Shown here: piece after piece, positions 24,326 to 33,584 of the stretch
How the letters are laid out: the number at the start of each line of letters is the position of its first letter
Position numbering within the stretch: position 1 is the first letter of the stretch
Source of the DNA: Effusibacillus consociatus
GTDB taxonomy: Bacteria; Bacillota; Bacilli; Tumebacillales; Effusibacillaceae
NCBI RefSeq assembly: GCF_042652925.1
Contig: NZ_JBHSHC010000112.1
Coordinates: 62,001 to 126,000 of the forward strand
Reading direction: 5' to 3'
Length of the DNA: 64,000 bases
Translations under genes and position numbers: made by a program
Notes under the pieces: generated by a model
Told to the model about the DNA's origin: nothing
Database searches by the model: none
The model's input: only the letters and a program-made list of their open reading frames with translations

Positions 24326-25560
24326 TGACTATGACTGCAGAATTAAAACAAGCGTTAGACGAAATGAAATCCGTGTGGACCCAGTTCCAAGAAGTGGACA
24401 AGCGCCACGACGAGGAAATTAAGAAGTTTGGTGCCGCCACTCAGGAAACCAAAGAACAGCTCGATAATATCAACACGAAGTTGGATGAAATCGAGAAAAA
24501 AGGCCAGGAGATTGAGAAAAAGCTGGCCCGTTCCCGTGTGTTTGGCGGCGGTGAAGCGAAAGAACAGGAAAACGAGTTCCATGCCGAGTACAAGAACGCC
24601 CTTTTTGGCGGGTTGAAGAATCTCGGTCTCGGGAACGACCTAACCCCTGATCAAAAGAAGTATCTGATCGACCGTTCCCTTTGGACGCCTGAACTTAAGG
24701 CATTGGCAACGGACAACGACACCCAAGCGGGTTACCTGGTCACTCCGGAGTACATCCGTGAGATTATCAAAGGTGTGGTTGAATTCTCGCCCCTCCGCAA
24801 TCTCGCGCGAGTTCGTCAAACGACTTCAAAGAGTGTGCAAATCCCGGTGCGCACAGGTACACATTCCGCACAATGGACATCCGAACGTGGAACTCGTACT
24901 GAAACGACCGGCACTAAATACGGATTGGAAGATATCCCAACCCACGAAATGTATGCAGACATCCGAATCAGCCGTCAATCTTTAGAAGATGCAGTGTTCG
25001 ATCTGGAATCCGAAATTAAGATGGAAATGCAGGAACAGTTTGGCGTAGCGGAAGGAACTGCGTTTATCACCGGTTCCGGAATCGGGCAGCCAGAGGGGGT
25101 TCTTACCAATACAAGCATAGGGGAAATTGTAAGCGGAAATGCATCGGACATTACCGCAGACAGTCTAATTTCTCTGTACTTCGAGCTGAAAGATGCGTAT
25201 GCACGGAATGCGTCTTGGCTCATGAAGCGCTCCACGCTGAAAAAGGTCCGTCAGTTCAAAGATAGTCAAGGCAACTACCTTTGGCAGCCGGGTATTGCAG
25301 GAGCCGCAACCCCTGCAACCATCCTGGATCGTCCGTATGAGGAGTGCGTAGACATGCCTGCTGTAGCGGCAAACGCTTATCCGGTGGTGTTCGGTGATTT
25401 CCGTCGAGGATATACCATCATCGACCGGATCCAAATCACAATTCAACGCTTAAACGAGCTTCATGCGGCAAGCGGTCAGATCGGATTCCTCGGTTGGAAG
25501 CGCGTTGGCGGTCAAGTGGTACTGGCAGAAGCAATTAAGAAACTGAAGGTAGCTGTATAA
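24325..25560 (+). CDS. HK97-type major capsid protein
   Basis: 411 residues. A coiled-coil N-terminal delta-like domain (about 1-100) is followed by the capsid fold: TQAGYLVTPEYIREII, VEFSPLRNLARVRQTTSKSVQIPV, ITGSGIGQPEGVLTNT and VVFGDFRRGYTIIDR. The protease probably removes the first ~100 residues. A short hairpin follows the gene. Confidence 0.94.
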   Translation: MTMTAELKQALDEMKSVWTQFQEVDKRHDEEIKKFGAATQETKEQLDNINTKLDEIEKKGQEIEKKLARSRVFGGGEAKEQENEFHAEYKNALFGGLKNLGLGNDLTPDQKKYLIDRSLWTPELKALATDNDTQAGYLVTPEYIREIIKGVVEFSPLRNLARVRQTTSKSVQIPVRTGTHSAQWTSERGTRTETTGTKYGLEDIPTHEMYADIRISRQSLEDAVFDLESEIKMEMQEQFGVAEGTAFITGSGIGQPEGVLTNTSIGEIVSGNASDITADSLISLYFELKDAYARNASWLMKRSTLKKVRQFKDSQGNYLWQPGIAGAATPATILDRPYEECVDMPAVAANAYPVVFGDFRRGYTIIDRIQITIQRLNELHAASGQIGFLGWKRVGGQVVLAEAIKKLKVAV

Positions 25561-25564
25561 CAAT

Positions 25565-25588
25565 GGGGCCTTATTGGCCCCTTCATTT
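25565..25588 (+). terminator. Weak hairpin after the capsid gene
   Basis: GGGGCC-TTATT-GGCCCC followed by TTCATTT. Could be a partial terminator or mRNA 3' stabiliser that sets high capsid expression. Confidence 0.5.
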
Positions 25589-25612
25589 ACTTAACTTTAA
25601 GGAGTGATCTAA

Positions 25613-26017
25613 ATGGCAACGAAAGATTTGTATAACAACGTGTCTCCTGCTCAATCTATTCGAGCGCAAGCAGTAGCTGCCGTTCTCAACGGAACCGGGG
25701 TCAATCTCTCAGGATATGAGAGCGCTACTATCCTTATCGATCTTGGTACGTTCGCAGGAACGACTCCGACCGCGACAATCAAAATCCAAGAATCGAGTGA
25801 CGATGCGACCTATACGGATGTGGCAGCTGCCGATCTGCTCGGTGGGGCTCTTCCTGCAACAATTGACACCACGAACGATGAGACTGTTTATAAGCGGGGA
25901 TATATCGGATCGAAGAAATTTGTCCGTGTGATTGTGTCTTCCATTGCTGGAACTGGCGCAAGCCTTCCGATGAGCGCGGTTGTGGTTCGTGGCCATGCAC
26001 GGCATATGCCGGTGTAA
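25613..26017 (+). CDS. Phage structural protein after capsid, 134 aa
   Basis: Beta-rich protein (GVNLSGYESATILIDLGTF, IKIQESSDDATYTDV, KKFVRVIVSSI) starting after AAGGAGTG. The place next to the capsid gene and the fold pattern suggest a head decoration or minor head protein; not proven. Confidence 0.65.
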   Translation: MATKDLYNNVSPAQSIRAQAVAAVLNGTGVNLSGYESATILIDLGTFAGTTPTATIKIQESSDDATYTDVAAADLLGGALPATIDTTNDETVYKRGYIGSKKFVRVIVSSIAGTGASLPMSAVVVRGHARHMPV

Positions 26018-26031
26018 GGGGGTAATCTCAA

Positions 26032-26250
26032 GTGAGTGAAAAGCGGATTGAAATTGTCCAGTCAATGCCAGGTTCTCCTGACGGCATTCGAGTGAATGAT
26101 TATAAAAAAGGGGATATCTTCGAAGTTCCCTCTCCTGAAATGCCGGAAAGTCTTGCCAAAGTCTTTTTAGACGAAGGCTGGGCAAAGGAAACCAAAAAGA
26201 AACCAGTTCCCGAAAACAAAGCGGATCAGGGACCAGAAGAAACGAAGTAA
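26032..26250 (+). CDS. Small head-tail region protein, 72 aa
   Basis: GTG start after AAGGGGGTAATC. Short beta-type start (IRVNDYKKGDIFEVPS), Lys/Glu-rich tail. Similar short proteins lie between decoration and connector genes in related phages. Function unknown. Confidence 0.6.
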   Translation: MSEKRIEIVQSMPGSPDGIRVNDYKKGDIFEVPSPEMPESLAKVFLDEGWAKETKKKPVPENKADQGPEETK

Positions 26251-26258
26251 ACAGACAT

Positions 26259-26285
26259 GGGCTGAGTCTTTTGACTTGGCCCTTT
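26259..26285 (+). terminator. Weak hairpin between head genes
   Basis: GGGC-TGAGTC-TTTT-GACTTGGCCC stem with a short T run. Imperfect; may tune expression. Confidence 0.35.
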
Positions 26286-26307
26286 GTATCTGAAAGAAGG
26301 GATATAA

Positions 26308-26853
26308 ATGCCCCTTAACGCAAATGCGCTCACGGATCTGGCGTCGACCAAATCTTACCTCGATATTGACACGACCGATACCAGCAAGGATTCGATTATC
26401 GAATTTCTTATTAACGCGGCATCGGAAGCGATTGAAAAATACTGTCGTCGGAAGATGAAACAGGCTACCTACACAGATGAGGAATACGACGGAACGGGAA
26501 GCCAGAACTTGTATCTCAAGCAGTATCCGATTTCCTCCATCACATCGATCAAGATTGACGATGTTGTAGTCGCCGCAACGGAATACAAAACCCGAAAAGA
26601 ATCCGGTATTGTCGTGCGGATGAATGCCATGTGGGACAAAGGCATTCTGAATCTCAAAGTAACCTACCAAGCAGGTTATGCCGCGATTCCTTCGGATGTG
26701 GAACTTGCTTGTAAGCATCTGGTGAAGTTCTACTTCAAAACGGAAATCGCCGACTTCTCCACCACTTTCGGAGAAGGATTTGTAATGAGACCCGAGGATT
26801 GGCCGCGTCAGGTGAAAGCCTTGTTATCGCCTCACAGGAAGGTGTTGATCTGA
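26308..26853 (+). CDS. Head-tail connector (gp6-like)
   Basis: 181 residues. DLASTKSYLDIDTTDTSKDSIIEFLINAASEAIEKYC and LKVTYQAGYAAIPSDVELACKHLVKFYFK match the gp6/gp15-like connector that forms a ring under the portal. AGAAGGGA lies before the ATG. Its stop overlaps the next ATG. Confidence 0.88.
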   Translation: MPLNANALTDLASTKSYLDIDTTDTSKDSIIEFLINAASEAIEKYCRRKMKQATYTDEEYDGTGSQNLYLKQYPISSITSIKIDDVVVAATEYKTRKESGIVVRMNAMWDKGILNLKVTYQAGYAAIPSDVELACKHLVKFYFKTEIADFSTTFGEGFVMRPEDWPRQVKALLSPHRKVLI

Positions 26854-27377
26854 TGGTGACAAAAGCAAGGGCACCGATCGATCTTGAGATCCGTCCTGAT
26901 GCTGGCACCCTCCGATTACTTCGGCAACATAAAGAATTAGCTCCAAGGGCAATTAAAATGGGTCTGGATGCCGTTGTCACAGAAGCTGTCGGTGAGGTCA
27001 AGAAAACGATCACCGACATTGAATTAATAGACAAAGGACGGCTTCGGGCAAGCATCATGGGTGAGATCAGTCCAGATGGAAAAAAAGGAATCATAGGTTC
27101 TGATGTGAAATACGCAGCGATTCACGAATACGGCGGCGTGATTAAACCGAAGCGCGCGAAGATGCTTGCTTTCCAAGTGCAATCCGGAAGTCAGATCGTC
27201 GGGAAGAGTGGCAAGCGCCTGAAAAATCCGAAGAAGATTAGCAAATGGGTGTTCGCCAAAAAAGTCACCATCAAAGAAAAACGGTATATGCGAGGGACCA
27301 TCGAACGTATGCAAAGTAGCGGGAAAATCGAAAGTCTCTTTGCCGCCGGAGTCCGTCAAGCCATCGAGAAGTTTTAG
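26853..27377 (+). CDS. HK97 gp10-like tail completion protein
   Basis: 174 residues from ATG 26853 (AGGAAGGTG upstream). IELIDKGRLRASI, GIIGSDVKYAAIHEYGGVI and the basic middle are the gp10 signature. It joins tail to head. Confidence 0.85.
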   Translation: MVTKARAPIDLEIRPDAGTLRLLRQHKELAPRAIKMGLDAVVTEAVGEVKKTITDIELIDKGRLRASIMGEISPDGKKGIIGSDVKYAAIHEYGGVIKPKRAKMLAFQVQSGSQIVGKSGKRLKNPKKISKWVFAKKVTIKEKRYMRGTIERMQSSGKIESLFAAGVRQAIEKF

Positions 27378-27391
27378 AAAGGAGGGTGTAA

Positions 27392-27799
27392 ATGGCAGAT
27401 CTTACAGCGATTGAAACCAATATCGTCTCTACTTTGCAAACAGTCACAGGGCTTAAGAAAACCTTCGGCAACGAGCCAAAAACCATCACCCAACTCCCAG
27501 CTGCTACCCTATTTCTCGATGGGTTTGAACAAGAAGATAACGCCACGCGAAGGAAAGAGGTTACTTGGAAGTGGATCGTCCGTTTATATGTCCCCCTTCA
27601 AGATGCGGAAAAGGCACAAACGGATATCAAAACCCTTTTGGTTAGTACCTTAACAGCCTTTCGAAACAATCCAACACTCGGGGGAACTGTTTTGTTTCAA
27701 AACGTTGCAACCGGCGAAATTTTTGCCGTGACAAACCAAAACAACCCTCTCATGATGGCCGAAGTAAGCTTACATGCTACGGTGAAGGAGGCATATTGA
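27392..27799 (+). CDS. Tail terminator / neck protein, 135 aa
   Basis: Follows AAAGGAGGGTG. ADLTAIETNIVSTLQTVTGL and WIVRLYVPLQDAEKAQTDIKTL fit tail-terminator-like proteins in the same position. Overlaps the next gene by one base. Identification rests mainly on synteny. Confidence 0.7.
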   Translation: MADLTAIETNIVSTLQTVTGLKKTFGNEPKTITQLPAATLFLDGFEQEDNATRRKEVTWKWIVRLYVPLQDAEKAQTDIKTLLVSTLTAFRNNPTLGGTVLFQNVATGEIFAVTNQNNPLMMAEVSLHATVKEAY

Positions 27800-27960
27800 T
27801 GACGAAAAAAATGACGTTTATAGGGGATGAGGAACGAGAAATCCCCGGATACGGAGTTTTTAAACCTGGTGATGTAGTGGATTTTAACAAATCCCTGCAT
27901 GAATCCGGGCTTTTTGATGTGATTGAAAAGAAATCCAAAGAAAAGGACGGTGACAAGTAA
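27799..27960 (+). CDS. Small tail-region protein, 53 aa
   Basis: ATG in the previous stop (TGATG); GGAGGC upstream. MTKKMTFIGDEEREIPGYGV followed by a Lys-rich tail; resembles small beta proteins ahead of the tube gene. Unknown. Confidence 0.6.
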   Translation: MTKKMTFIGDEEREIPGYGVFKPGDVVDFNKSLHESGLFDVIEKKSKEKDGDK

Positions 27961-28934
27961 TGCCGTATGGATCTCTGTCTCATGTAGGACTCGGGAAAGA
28001 AACGACTTGGGGAACTGCGGTAGCAGCTACGGATTATCTGAAATTTGTTTCTGAAAGTCTTACCGAGGAGATCGAACAAGTTATTTCCGAAGCGTTGGAC
28101 GCGAAGTTTGATGAAGGAGCATCTTTTGAGGGGCTTCATACCATTTCTGGTGACGTTTCCTTTGACGTGTACCCGAATGTGCTGGGTCATATTTTGCGTA
28201 TGGCCTGGGGGGCTCCGGTTACTACGCAACCGGATGCAGTCGGGAATCCGACTGTGTATCAGCATGTATTTACTCCGGTCCAGACTAACTTCTCCAACGT
28301 TTGCGCTTTGCCACCCTACACGTTTGAGGTTCACCGGGATCTGGAGAACGCGTTTCAATATGCAGGTGCCGTGGCGAACAGTTTAATGTTCTCGTTCGGA
28401 ACGGACACCAAGATCATGCAGGCAGTCATGAATGTTATTGCCAAGAAACTTGCATTGATTGCAAAGACAACGCCAAGTTTTGAAACGACAAACCCGTTCC
28501 TGTGGCATCAGGCAACAGTCACGATCAATGCGGCTGCCAATTCGGACGTTCAGACTTTAGAGTTTGGTATCGAAAACAATATGGAAGGCCGGGCAACCTT
28601 AGATGGAACCAAAGAAATCAATCGAATCTGGAGGAACGGCAAACGCTCATTCCCGGTCAACTTCACATTTGATCCGAAAGACTTGACGGAGTATAACCGA
28701 TTCCGGAACCAAAACGAAGTAACTGCAAAGATCGAACTTGTAGGTGCACTCATCAGCGGCACATACAACTACAAACTAACGATCGACATCCCGAAACTTC
28801 GATACACCACGTTCCCGATTAACGCGGGTGGTGCAGGAGCAATCACCGCACAAGTAAACGGTGCGGCGAAGTATGATGCCACTGCTGCTCACGCAATGAA
28901 GGTGACTCTGATCAACACGAAGAATACGTACTAA
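27960..28934 (+). CDS. Phage tail tube protein
   Basis: 324 residues; ATG overlaps the previous TAA. HVGLGKETTWGTAVAATDYLKF, ISGDVSFDVYPNVLGHIL and the repeated beta pattern near FRNQNEVTAKIELVGA are typical of the long tail-tube proteins of Gram-positive siphoviruses. A bidirectional terminator follows. Confidence 0.85.
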   Translation: MPYGSLSHVGLGKETTWGTAVAATDYLKFVSESLTEEIEQVISEALDAKFDEGASFEGLHTISGDVSFDVYPNVLGHILRMAWGAPVTTQPDAVGNPTVYQHVFTPVQTNFSNVCALPPYTFEVHRDLENAFQYAGAVANSLMFSFGTDTKIMQAVMNVIAKKLALIAKTTPSFETTNPFLWHQATVTINAAANSDVQTLEFGIENNMEGRATLDGTKEINRIWRNGKRSFPVNFTFDPKDLTEYNRFRNQNEVTAKIELVGALISGTYNYKLTIDIPKLRYTTFPINAGGAGAITAQVNGAAKYDATAAHAMKVTLINTKNTY

Positions 28935-28940
28935 AGATGA

Positions 28941-28970
28941 AAGCACCCCCCATTACGAGGGGTGCCTTTC
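28941..28970. terminator. Bidirectional terminator
   Basis: GCACCCC and GGGGTGC flank a short loop, with AAAG on the left and CTTTC on the right. It ends the tail-tube transcript and the converging minus-strand moron. Confidence 0.8.
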
Positions 28971-29552
28971 GTCTTTGCTTTCAGATTGGTTTTTCAAGGC
29001 ATTGCGTAACGTGTATCCTAATGCCGACGCAGGTTTGCCTGTTTCTTTTCTAGCAATTTTATGGGCTTCGTAGAGTTTTCCGCCTTCAAGAATAAACTGT
29101 CTTCCAACTTCAGGCGGATCTTCCTTGTAGATAGCTCGCCATTCTTTTTCGAACTGAGTAAGATCTTTTTGAATCTCCTGTTCCGAACGAGGTTTATTTT
29201 TTGCTTCATCGTAACCCTTTTTAAAAGCGCCAATCAACGTGGTTGGTTTAGTAGTTTCAGATTGAGAATTTTGTTGATCTAAAAGGATTTCGGAACTAGC
29301 GGATACTTGGGCTTCATTTAATTCGGCGACCGAGGTGGATTTCCCGATTTTATTTTGGCACTCAGTACATTGCCGAACCTTAAATATTCGGCTTGATATG
29401 CCGGCAACTAAAAACGCAATGGCCAAACTCCATCCGCCGTGTTTAAAATACAGCCCTGCAATTAACCATGTTGCTAAACCAATCAACCAAGTTTGCCAAC
29501 CATAGCTTTCTTTGGTTTTAACTTCTTTTTGACAATGATTGCAGTATTGCAT
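28953..29552 (-). CDS. Reverse-strand moron: zinc-ribbon membrane protein, 199 aa
   Basis: CNHCQ at residues 4-8, then a hydrophobic pair of helices (WQTWLIGLATWLIAGLYF and WSLAIAFLVAGI, about 19-55), then CTECQNK near 63-69, and a long charged tail with EKEWRAIYKEDPPEVGRQ. Such a split zinc ribbon around membrane helices is known in small membrane sensors. The gene is minus-strand within the tail operon, AT-richer, with AAGGGGG before its ATG: a moron, perhaps expressed in the lysogen. Superinfection exclusion is possible but unproven. Confidence 0.72.
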   Translation of the reverse strand: MQYCNHCQKEVKTKESYGWQTWLIGLATWLIAGLYFKHGGWSLAIAFLVAGISSRIFKVRQCTECQNKIGKSTSVAELNEAQVSASSEILLDQQNSQSETTKPTTLIGAFKKGYDEAKNKPRSEQEIQKDLTQFEKEWRAIYKEDPPEVGRQFILEGGKLYEAHKIARKETGKPASALGYTLRNALKNQSESKDERHPS

Positions 29553-29621
29553 TTTAATACCCCCTTATCTTGTAAATATTTTAAATCTATTTACCTAAAA
29601 ATACCACAAGGAGTGTTGTAC

Positions 29622-29999
29622 ATGTCGAGTTTGTTTGCGAAGAAACGGAATGCAAAGCGGATTGAATTTGAGGGCGGTCTTTGGGTAGATGTACGGACTC
29701 TCTCAAAAGGTGAAAAAGATGCATTCGAAACGGAAACCATGCAGCTCATGAAAGGCGTGGAGTACGAGGACAGGGATGGGAAAATGGTTCCGAAAGACGG
29801 CATGTTCCCGCCGGAAGTACTCCAAAAGCTGAAGGACATTGAATACCGAATGATTACCGCTTCTATCACATCCTGGAGCGAGGACGCCGTGGAGATTTCA
29901 GTTGAGACCGTAAAGGAACTTGCCGATGATGTATTCACCAAAATAGACAAAGAGGTTGCCACACTGAACAACCTAACACCAGCTGAACGAAAAAACTAA
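29622..29999 (+). CDS. Tail assembly chaperone (short form, gpG-like)
   Basis: 125 residues from ATG 29622 (AAGGAGTG upstream). Starts MSSLFAKKRNAKRIEFEGG; FEGGLWVDVRTLSKGEKDAF and the following helices match the G-type chaperones that bind the tape measure. The stop follows at once on the slippery A AAA AAC, so ribosomes can extend it. Confidence 0.85.
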   Translation: MSSLFAKKRNAKRIEFEGGLWVDVRTLSKGEKDAFETETMQLMKGVEYEDRDGKMVPKDGMFPPEVLQKLKDIEYRMITASITSWSEDAVEISVETVKELADDVFTKIDKEVATLNNLTPAERKN

Positions 30000-30208
30000 G
30001 TCAGGCGGTCGTCTTTTGGAAAAACGGTCGCCAATTCGAGAATGAATATATAGACCTCTACCTCATGTGCAGGAAGTTCAATTCTTTACCACATGAGGGA
30101 GGGGTTCTGGATCAACCGGCAAAGATTATGTCGGCTTTTTTTATTATCCAAGATATCGAACTGCAGTACGAAGCCCAAATGAGGGGAGGTCGTGGAATTG
30201 GCGAGTAA
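29622..30208 (+). CDS. Tail assembly chaperone, -1 frameshift product (gpGT-like)
   Basis: At 29990-29996 the codons cgA AAA AAC form the classic heptamer, with the 0-frame stop TAA directly after it. The -1 phase continues with LSQAVVFWKNGRQFENEYID, CRKFNSLPHEGG and SAFFIIQDIELQYEAQ and ends at TAA 30206-30208, adding about 70 residues; this part has no ribosome site of its own. It runs into the start of the tape measure gene, the standard arrangement. Confidence 0.85.
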
Positions 30209-33200
30209 GAATAGCGTTGAAATCGTCATCAGGGCTCAGGATAAAGCGAGTTCCATTGCAGACCGGGTATTCAGCAAATTTTCGGATGCATCACAAAAGG
30301 CAATGCAAGTTGTGGCGAACGGGGCTGCAGTTGCCGGGGCTGCACTTACTGGATTGGCTGCAGTGGGTGCCAAAACAGGCGTGCAGTTTAATGCCAACAT
30401 GGAACAAGCGTTGATATCTTTCGAAACGTTGCTCGGAAGCGCGGATAAAGCCAAGAAGATGGTTGGCGACCTCCAAAAGTTTGCGGCTACTACACCGTTC
30501 GAGTTCCCGGGTATTCAGGATTCTGCCAAGTTAATGCTTGCCATGGGCTTTAACGCTGAACAGATTATGCCCAACCTGAAAGCGGTTGGGGATGCTGTAG
30601 CGGCCATTGGCGGGAACGAGGAAACTCTCCAAGGTGTGACAATGGCTCTCGGTCAAATGCTGACCAAAGGAAAAGTGTCCGCTGAGGAAATGAACCAGCT
30701 GGCAGAGCGCGGGATCGGTGCTTGGGATATCATGTCTCAGAAGCTGGGCAAATCCAAGCAGGAGCTCATGAAGATGGCCGAGGAAGGCAAACTCATGGCG
30801 GACGTTGCTCTTCCTGCATTGATTGAGGGAATGGGAACGAAGTTTGCGGGGGCCATGGACAAGCAGAGCAAGACTTTTACCGGGATGATGAGTACGATCC
30901 GGGACAATATGAACATGACCCTGGGAGCACTCACTCAACCATTGTTCGAATCTCTGAAAAGCGCCATGCCTGCAGTAATCGCTTTTACCGATGAGTTTAA
31001 AAAGAATATTGAAACCTCTGGTGTCAGTGGGGCCCTCGCCGCTATGATTCCAGACAGTATGAAAGACCGGCTGGAGGAAGTGAAGGATTACGTCAGCGAA
31101 CTCAGGGCGAATCTTGAGCAGGGGGATTGGGAGGATATTGGCCGTCAGATTGGTCTGACCATCAGCGGCGCTTTTCAATCCCTTTCCGACTTTGGCCAAA
31201 AGTTTGAAGATTGGCTTACGAATCAACTCAGTCAAGTGAAGTGGGCGGAAGTCGGGAGAAAGGCGGTTGTATATACTACAGGGTTCGTTCTAGGATTCGT
31301 AGAAGGTCTACTTGATCCGTTTCTTTGGATCGAGATATTTGCGCAGAACTGGGATGTTATCTTGGGTCTCCTGATTACTATCATGTTCGCTCCTGCAAAG
31401 TGGACAATGAAGATAGCTCAAGCCTTGGGTAAGATACCATTCGTCGGTACCATGACAGAGTGGCTTCTCAAAAAAATAATCGATATCGGGTCGTGGATAA
31501 AAGATAAGGCCGGGCAAATGTTCAAGGATTTTGGCGGGGCTCTTATGGATGGATTAAAACAGGCGGTAGGTTGGAAAGGCGGAGATCTACTTCCCACACT
31601 TAAAGGTGTGATCAATAAAGCTCTCGATGGAATCAAGGGCACAGGTGACGATTTATATAAAAAAGGACTTGAATGGATGCGAAATCTTGGGATGTCCATT
31701 GGGAACCATGGTCCCAAGCAAATTTATGACTCTTTAAAAAGAATCCAAGAAAAAATCGATGTAGGAGTCGCTATATGGGTAGACGACGCCTTAAGAATGG
31801 GTAGAGACTTTATCATGGGGATCGTTCGAGGATTCCAAGAGAAGTGGGAATATGCGAAGACGATGGCCTATAACTTTGCCCAAGATGTAGCAGACGCAGT
31901 AAAGAACTTCTTCAAAATCAAATCGCCTTCGCGTCTTATGGCTGAATATGGTCGGTATATTGCCGAAGGTCTCGCCAAAGGGATGGAGGAAAACAAAGAT
32001 AATCCAGTCAGCTCTGCCATTCTCATGGCAAAAGCGATAACAGATGCAGTCGGAAAAGTACTGCAACGAATCAATACAGACTTAGAAATAATGAATGCAG
32101 AGTTCGCGGCGACGTTCGGAGCGAACAACATCTCAAAACTGGTCAAGCTGCAGGGTGAACTACAGAGATTCAACAAAGAGATGGAAATCTCCAATAACCG
32201 GCTGGTATTGCTGAAGCAGGCTCACAACGACGTTGCATATGAGTTGGGCGAGCACTCGCAAGAGGCAAAAGATTTGTATCTTCAGATCGTGAAAGAACAG
32301 GCAGCTCAGGTCGAACTGAAAAATAAGATCGAAGATACGAACAAGGCCATTGAAGATCAAAAGAAACAAATGCGAGCTCTCCAGCAAGAGGTTGCCGATG
32401 TAGTGACCAAGTTCAACAGAGATTTGGCCCAGGCACAAGAGGATTACGAAAAGAAGGTGTCTGAAGCCAATAAGAAGCTTGCTGATGGGATACGAGACCT
32501 CAACGATCAGTATCAAAAAGCGGTGGCGGATCGCTCCAAGAGTCTTGCGAACTTTGTTGGCTTGTTTGATTCGGTCGGAAAGAAAAACGTTTCCGGTGAA
32601 GGGTTGTTAAGTAACCTCCGGAGCCAACTGGATGCTTTCAAAAATTGGGCGAAAAACATTGCCGAACTTGCTAAACGTGGAATCAGCGGCGGACTTCTTG
32701 AACAGCTTCGACAAATGGGGCCAAGTGCTGGAGCAGAGATCACGGCTCTCAATTCTTTGACGAATGAACAGTTATCAGAGTATGCCACTTTGTGGCAGGA
32801 AAAACAAGCCCTCGCCACGACTGAAGCAACTGCTGAGTTGGAGAGTCTGAAAGAACAAACCGCCCAAAAGATCAGTGAACTAATTGCCAACACTCAGGTT
32901 CAACTTACTCAGTACAAGGAAGAGTGGGACAAAAAGAACGCCGAGATCGTAGCCGAATTGGTCAAGTCAATGCAGGAACTTGTCGAGAAGGCAAAAGAGG
33001 GCGGTACTGAGTTCATGTTATCTCTAGGTCAGGCCTTGGATGACCAAACTCCTGCACTACTCGCAAAACTTGGCAGCATTAAATCACAGGTTGAATCGAT
33101 AGTGGCGAGTATTAGATCTTCCATCCAGTCAGCAACAATGTCTTCACTTTCGTCCACCTTGGAGACTTTGGGAGAGCAATGGAATGCAACGACCGACCAA

Positions 33201-33584
33201 GCAGCAAGGGATGCCATTCACGACCAGGCAAACGCAGCACGGGAAGCGGCGGGACTTAGGGCGGGCATCGACTACGACCCAGACAGCGGGGCACTGCTGC
33301 GGGATATCCCAGGCCTGGCAACCGGTGGAACAGTTACGAAGCCCGGAACGGTCCTTGTCGGTGAGGAAGGACCTGAACTATTGAATCTTCCCCGCGGCGC
33401 TTCTGTTGTCCCATTGGATAAAACGGGACAAAGTATTCATATTACGATTCCGATAACCTTCAATCAACCTGTGTATGGACTCTCTGATTTCAAAGACCAG
33501 GTGAAGGAAGTTATTCAAGAATCAGTTGTTCCGATCCTAAAGAATCAACTCAGACAACCGGCACGAGCTAGGGGGGTGAGATAA
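30198..33584 (+). CDS. Tape measure protein
   Basis: About 1128 residues (TTG 30198 after GGGGAGGT). N-terminal RAQDKASSIADRVFSKFSDA, the MANE-type FETLLGSADKAKKMVGDLQKFAATTPFEFP block and MTKGKVSAEEMNQLAERGIGAWDIM are typical; hydrophobic segments lie near 360-405 and long coiled coils near 610-900. The C-terminus has GEEGPELLNLPRGASVVP. Its length sets tail length, about 170 nm by the usual 1.5 angstrom per residue. Confidence 0.93.
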   Translation: MASKNSVEIVIRAQDKASSIADRVFSKFSDASQKAMQVVANGAAVAGAALTGLAAVGAKTGVQFNANMEQALISFETLLGSADKAKKMVGDLQKFAATTPFEFPGIQDSAKLMLAMGFNAEQIMPNLKAVGDAVAAIGGNEETLQGVTMALGQMLTKGKVSAEEMNQLAERGIGAWDIMSQKLGKSKQELMKMAEEGKLMADVALPALIEGMGTKFAGAMDKQSKTFTGMMSTIRDNMNMTLGALTQPLFESLKSAMPAVIAFTDEFKKNIETSGVSGALAAMIPDSMKDRLEEVKDYVSELRANLEQGDWEDIGRQIGLTISGAFQSLSDFGQKFEDWLTNQLSQVKWAEVGRKAVVYTTGFVLGFVEGLLDPFLWIEIFAQNWDVILGLLITIMFAPAKWTMKIAQALGKIPFVGTMTEWLLKKIIDIGSWIKDKAGQMFKDFGGALMDGLKQAVGWKGGDLLPTLKGVINKALDGIKGTGDDLYKKGLEWMRNLGMSIGNHGPKQIYDSLKRIQEKIDVGVAIWVDDALRMGRDFIMGIVRGFQEKWEYAKTMAYNFAQDVADAVKNFFKIKSPSRLMAEYGRYIAEGLAKGMEENKDNPVSSAILMAKAITDAVGKVLQRINTDLEIMNAEFAATFGANNISKLVKLQGELQRFNKEMEISNNRLVLLKQAHNDVAYELGEHSQEAKDLYLQIVKEQAAQVELKNKIEDTNKAIEDQKKQMRALQQEVADVVTKFNRDLAQAQEDYEKKVSEANKKLADGIRDLNDQYQKAVADRSKSLANFVGLFDSVGKKNVSGEGLLSNLRSQLDAFKNWAKNIAELAKRGISGGLLEQLRQMGPSAGAEITALNSLTNEQLSEYATLWQEKQALATTEATAELESLKEQTAQKISELIANTQVQLTQYKEEWDKKNAEIVAELVKSMQELVEKAKEGGTEFMLSLGQALDDQTPALLAKLGSIKSQVESIVASIRSSIQSATMSSLSSTLETLGEQWNATTDQAARDAIHDQANAAREAAGLRAGIDYDPDSGALLRDIPGLATGGTVTKPGTVLVGEEGPELLNLPRGASVVPLDKTGQSIHITIPITFNQPVYGLSDFKDQVKEVIQESVVPILKNQLRQPARARGVR

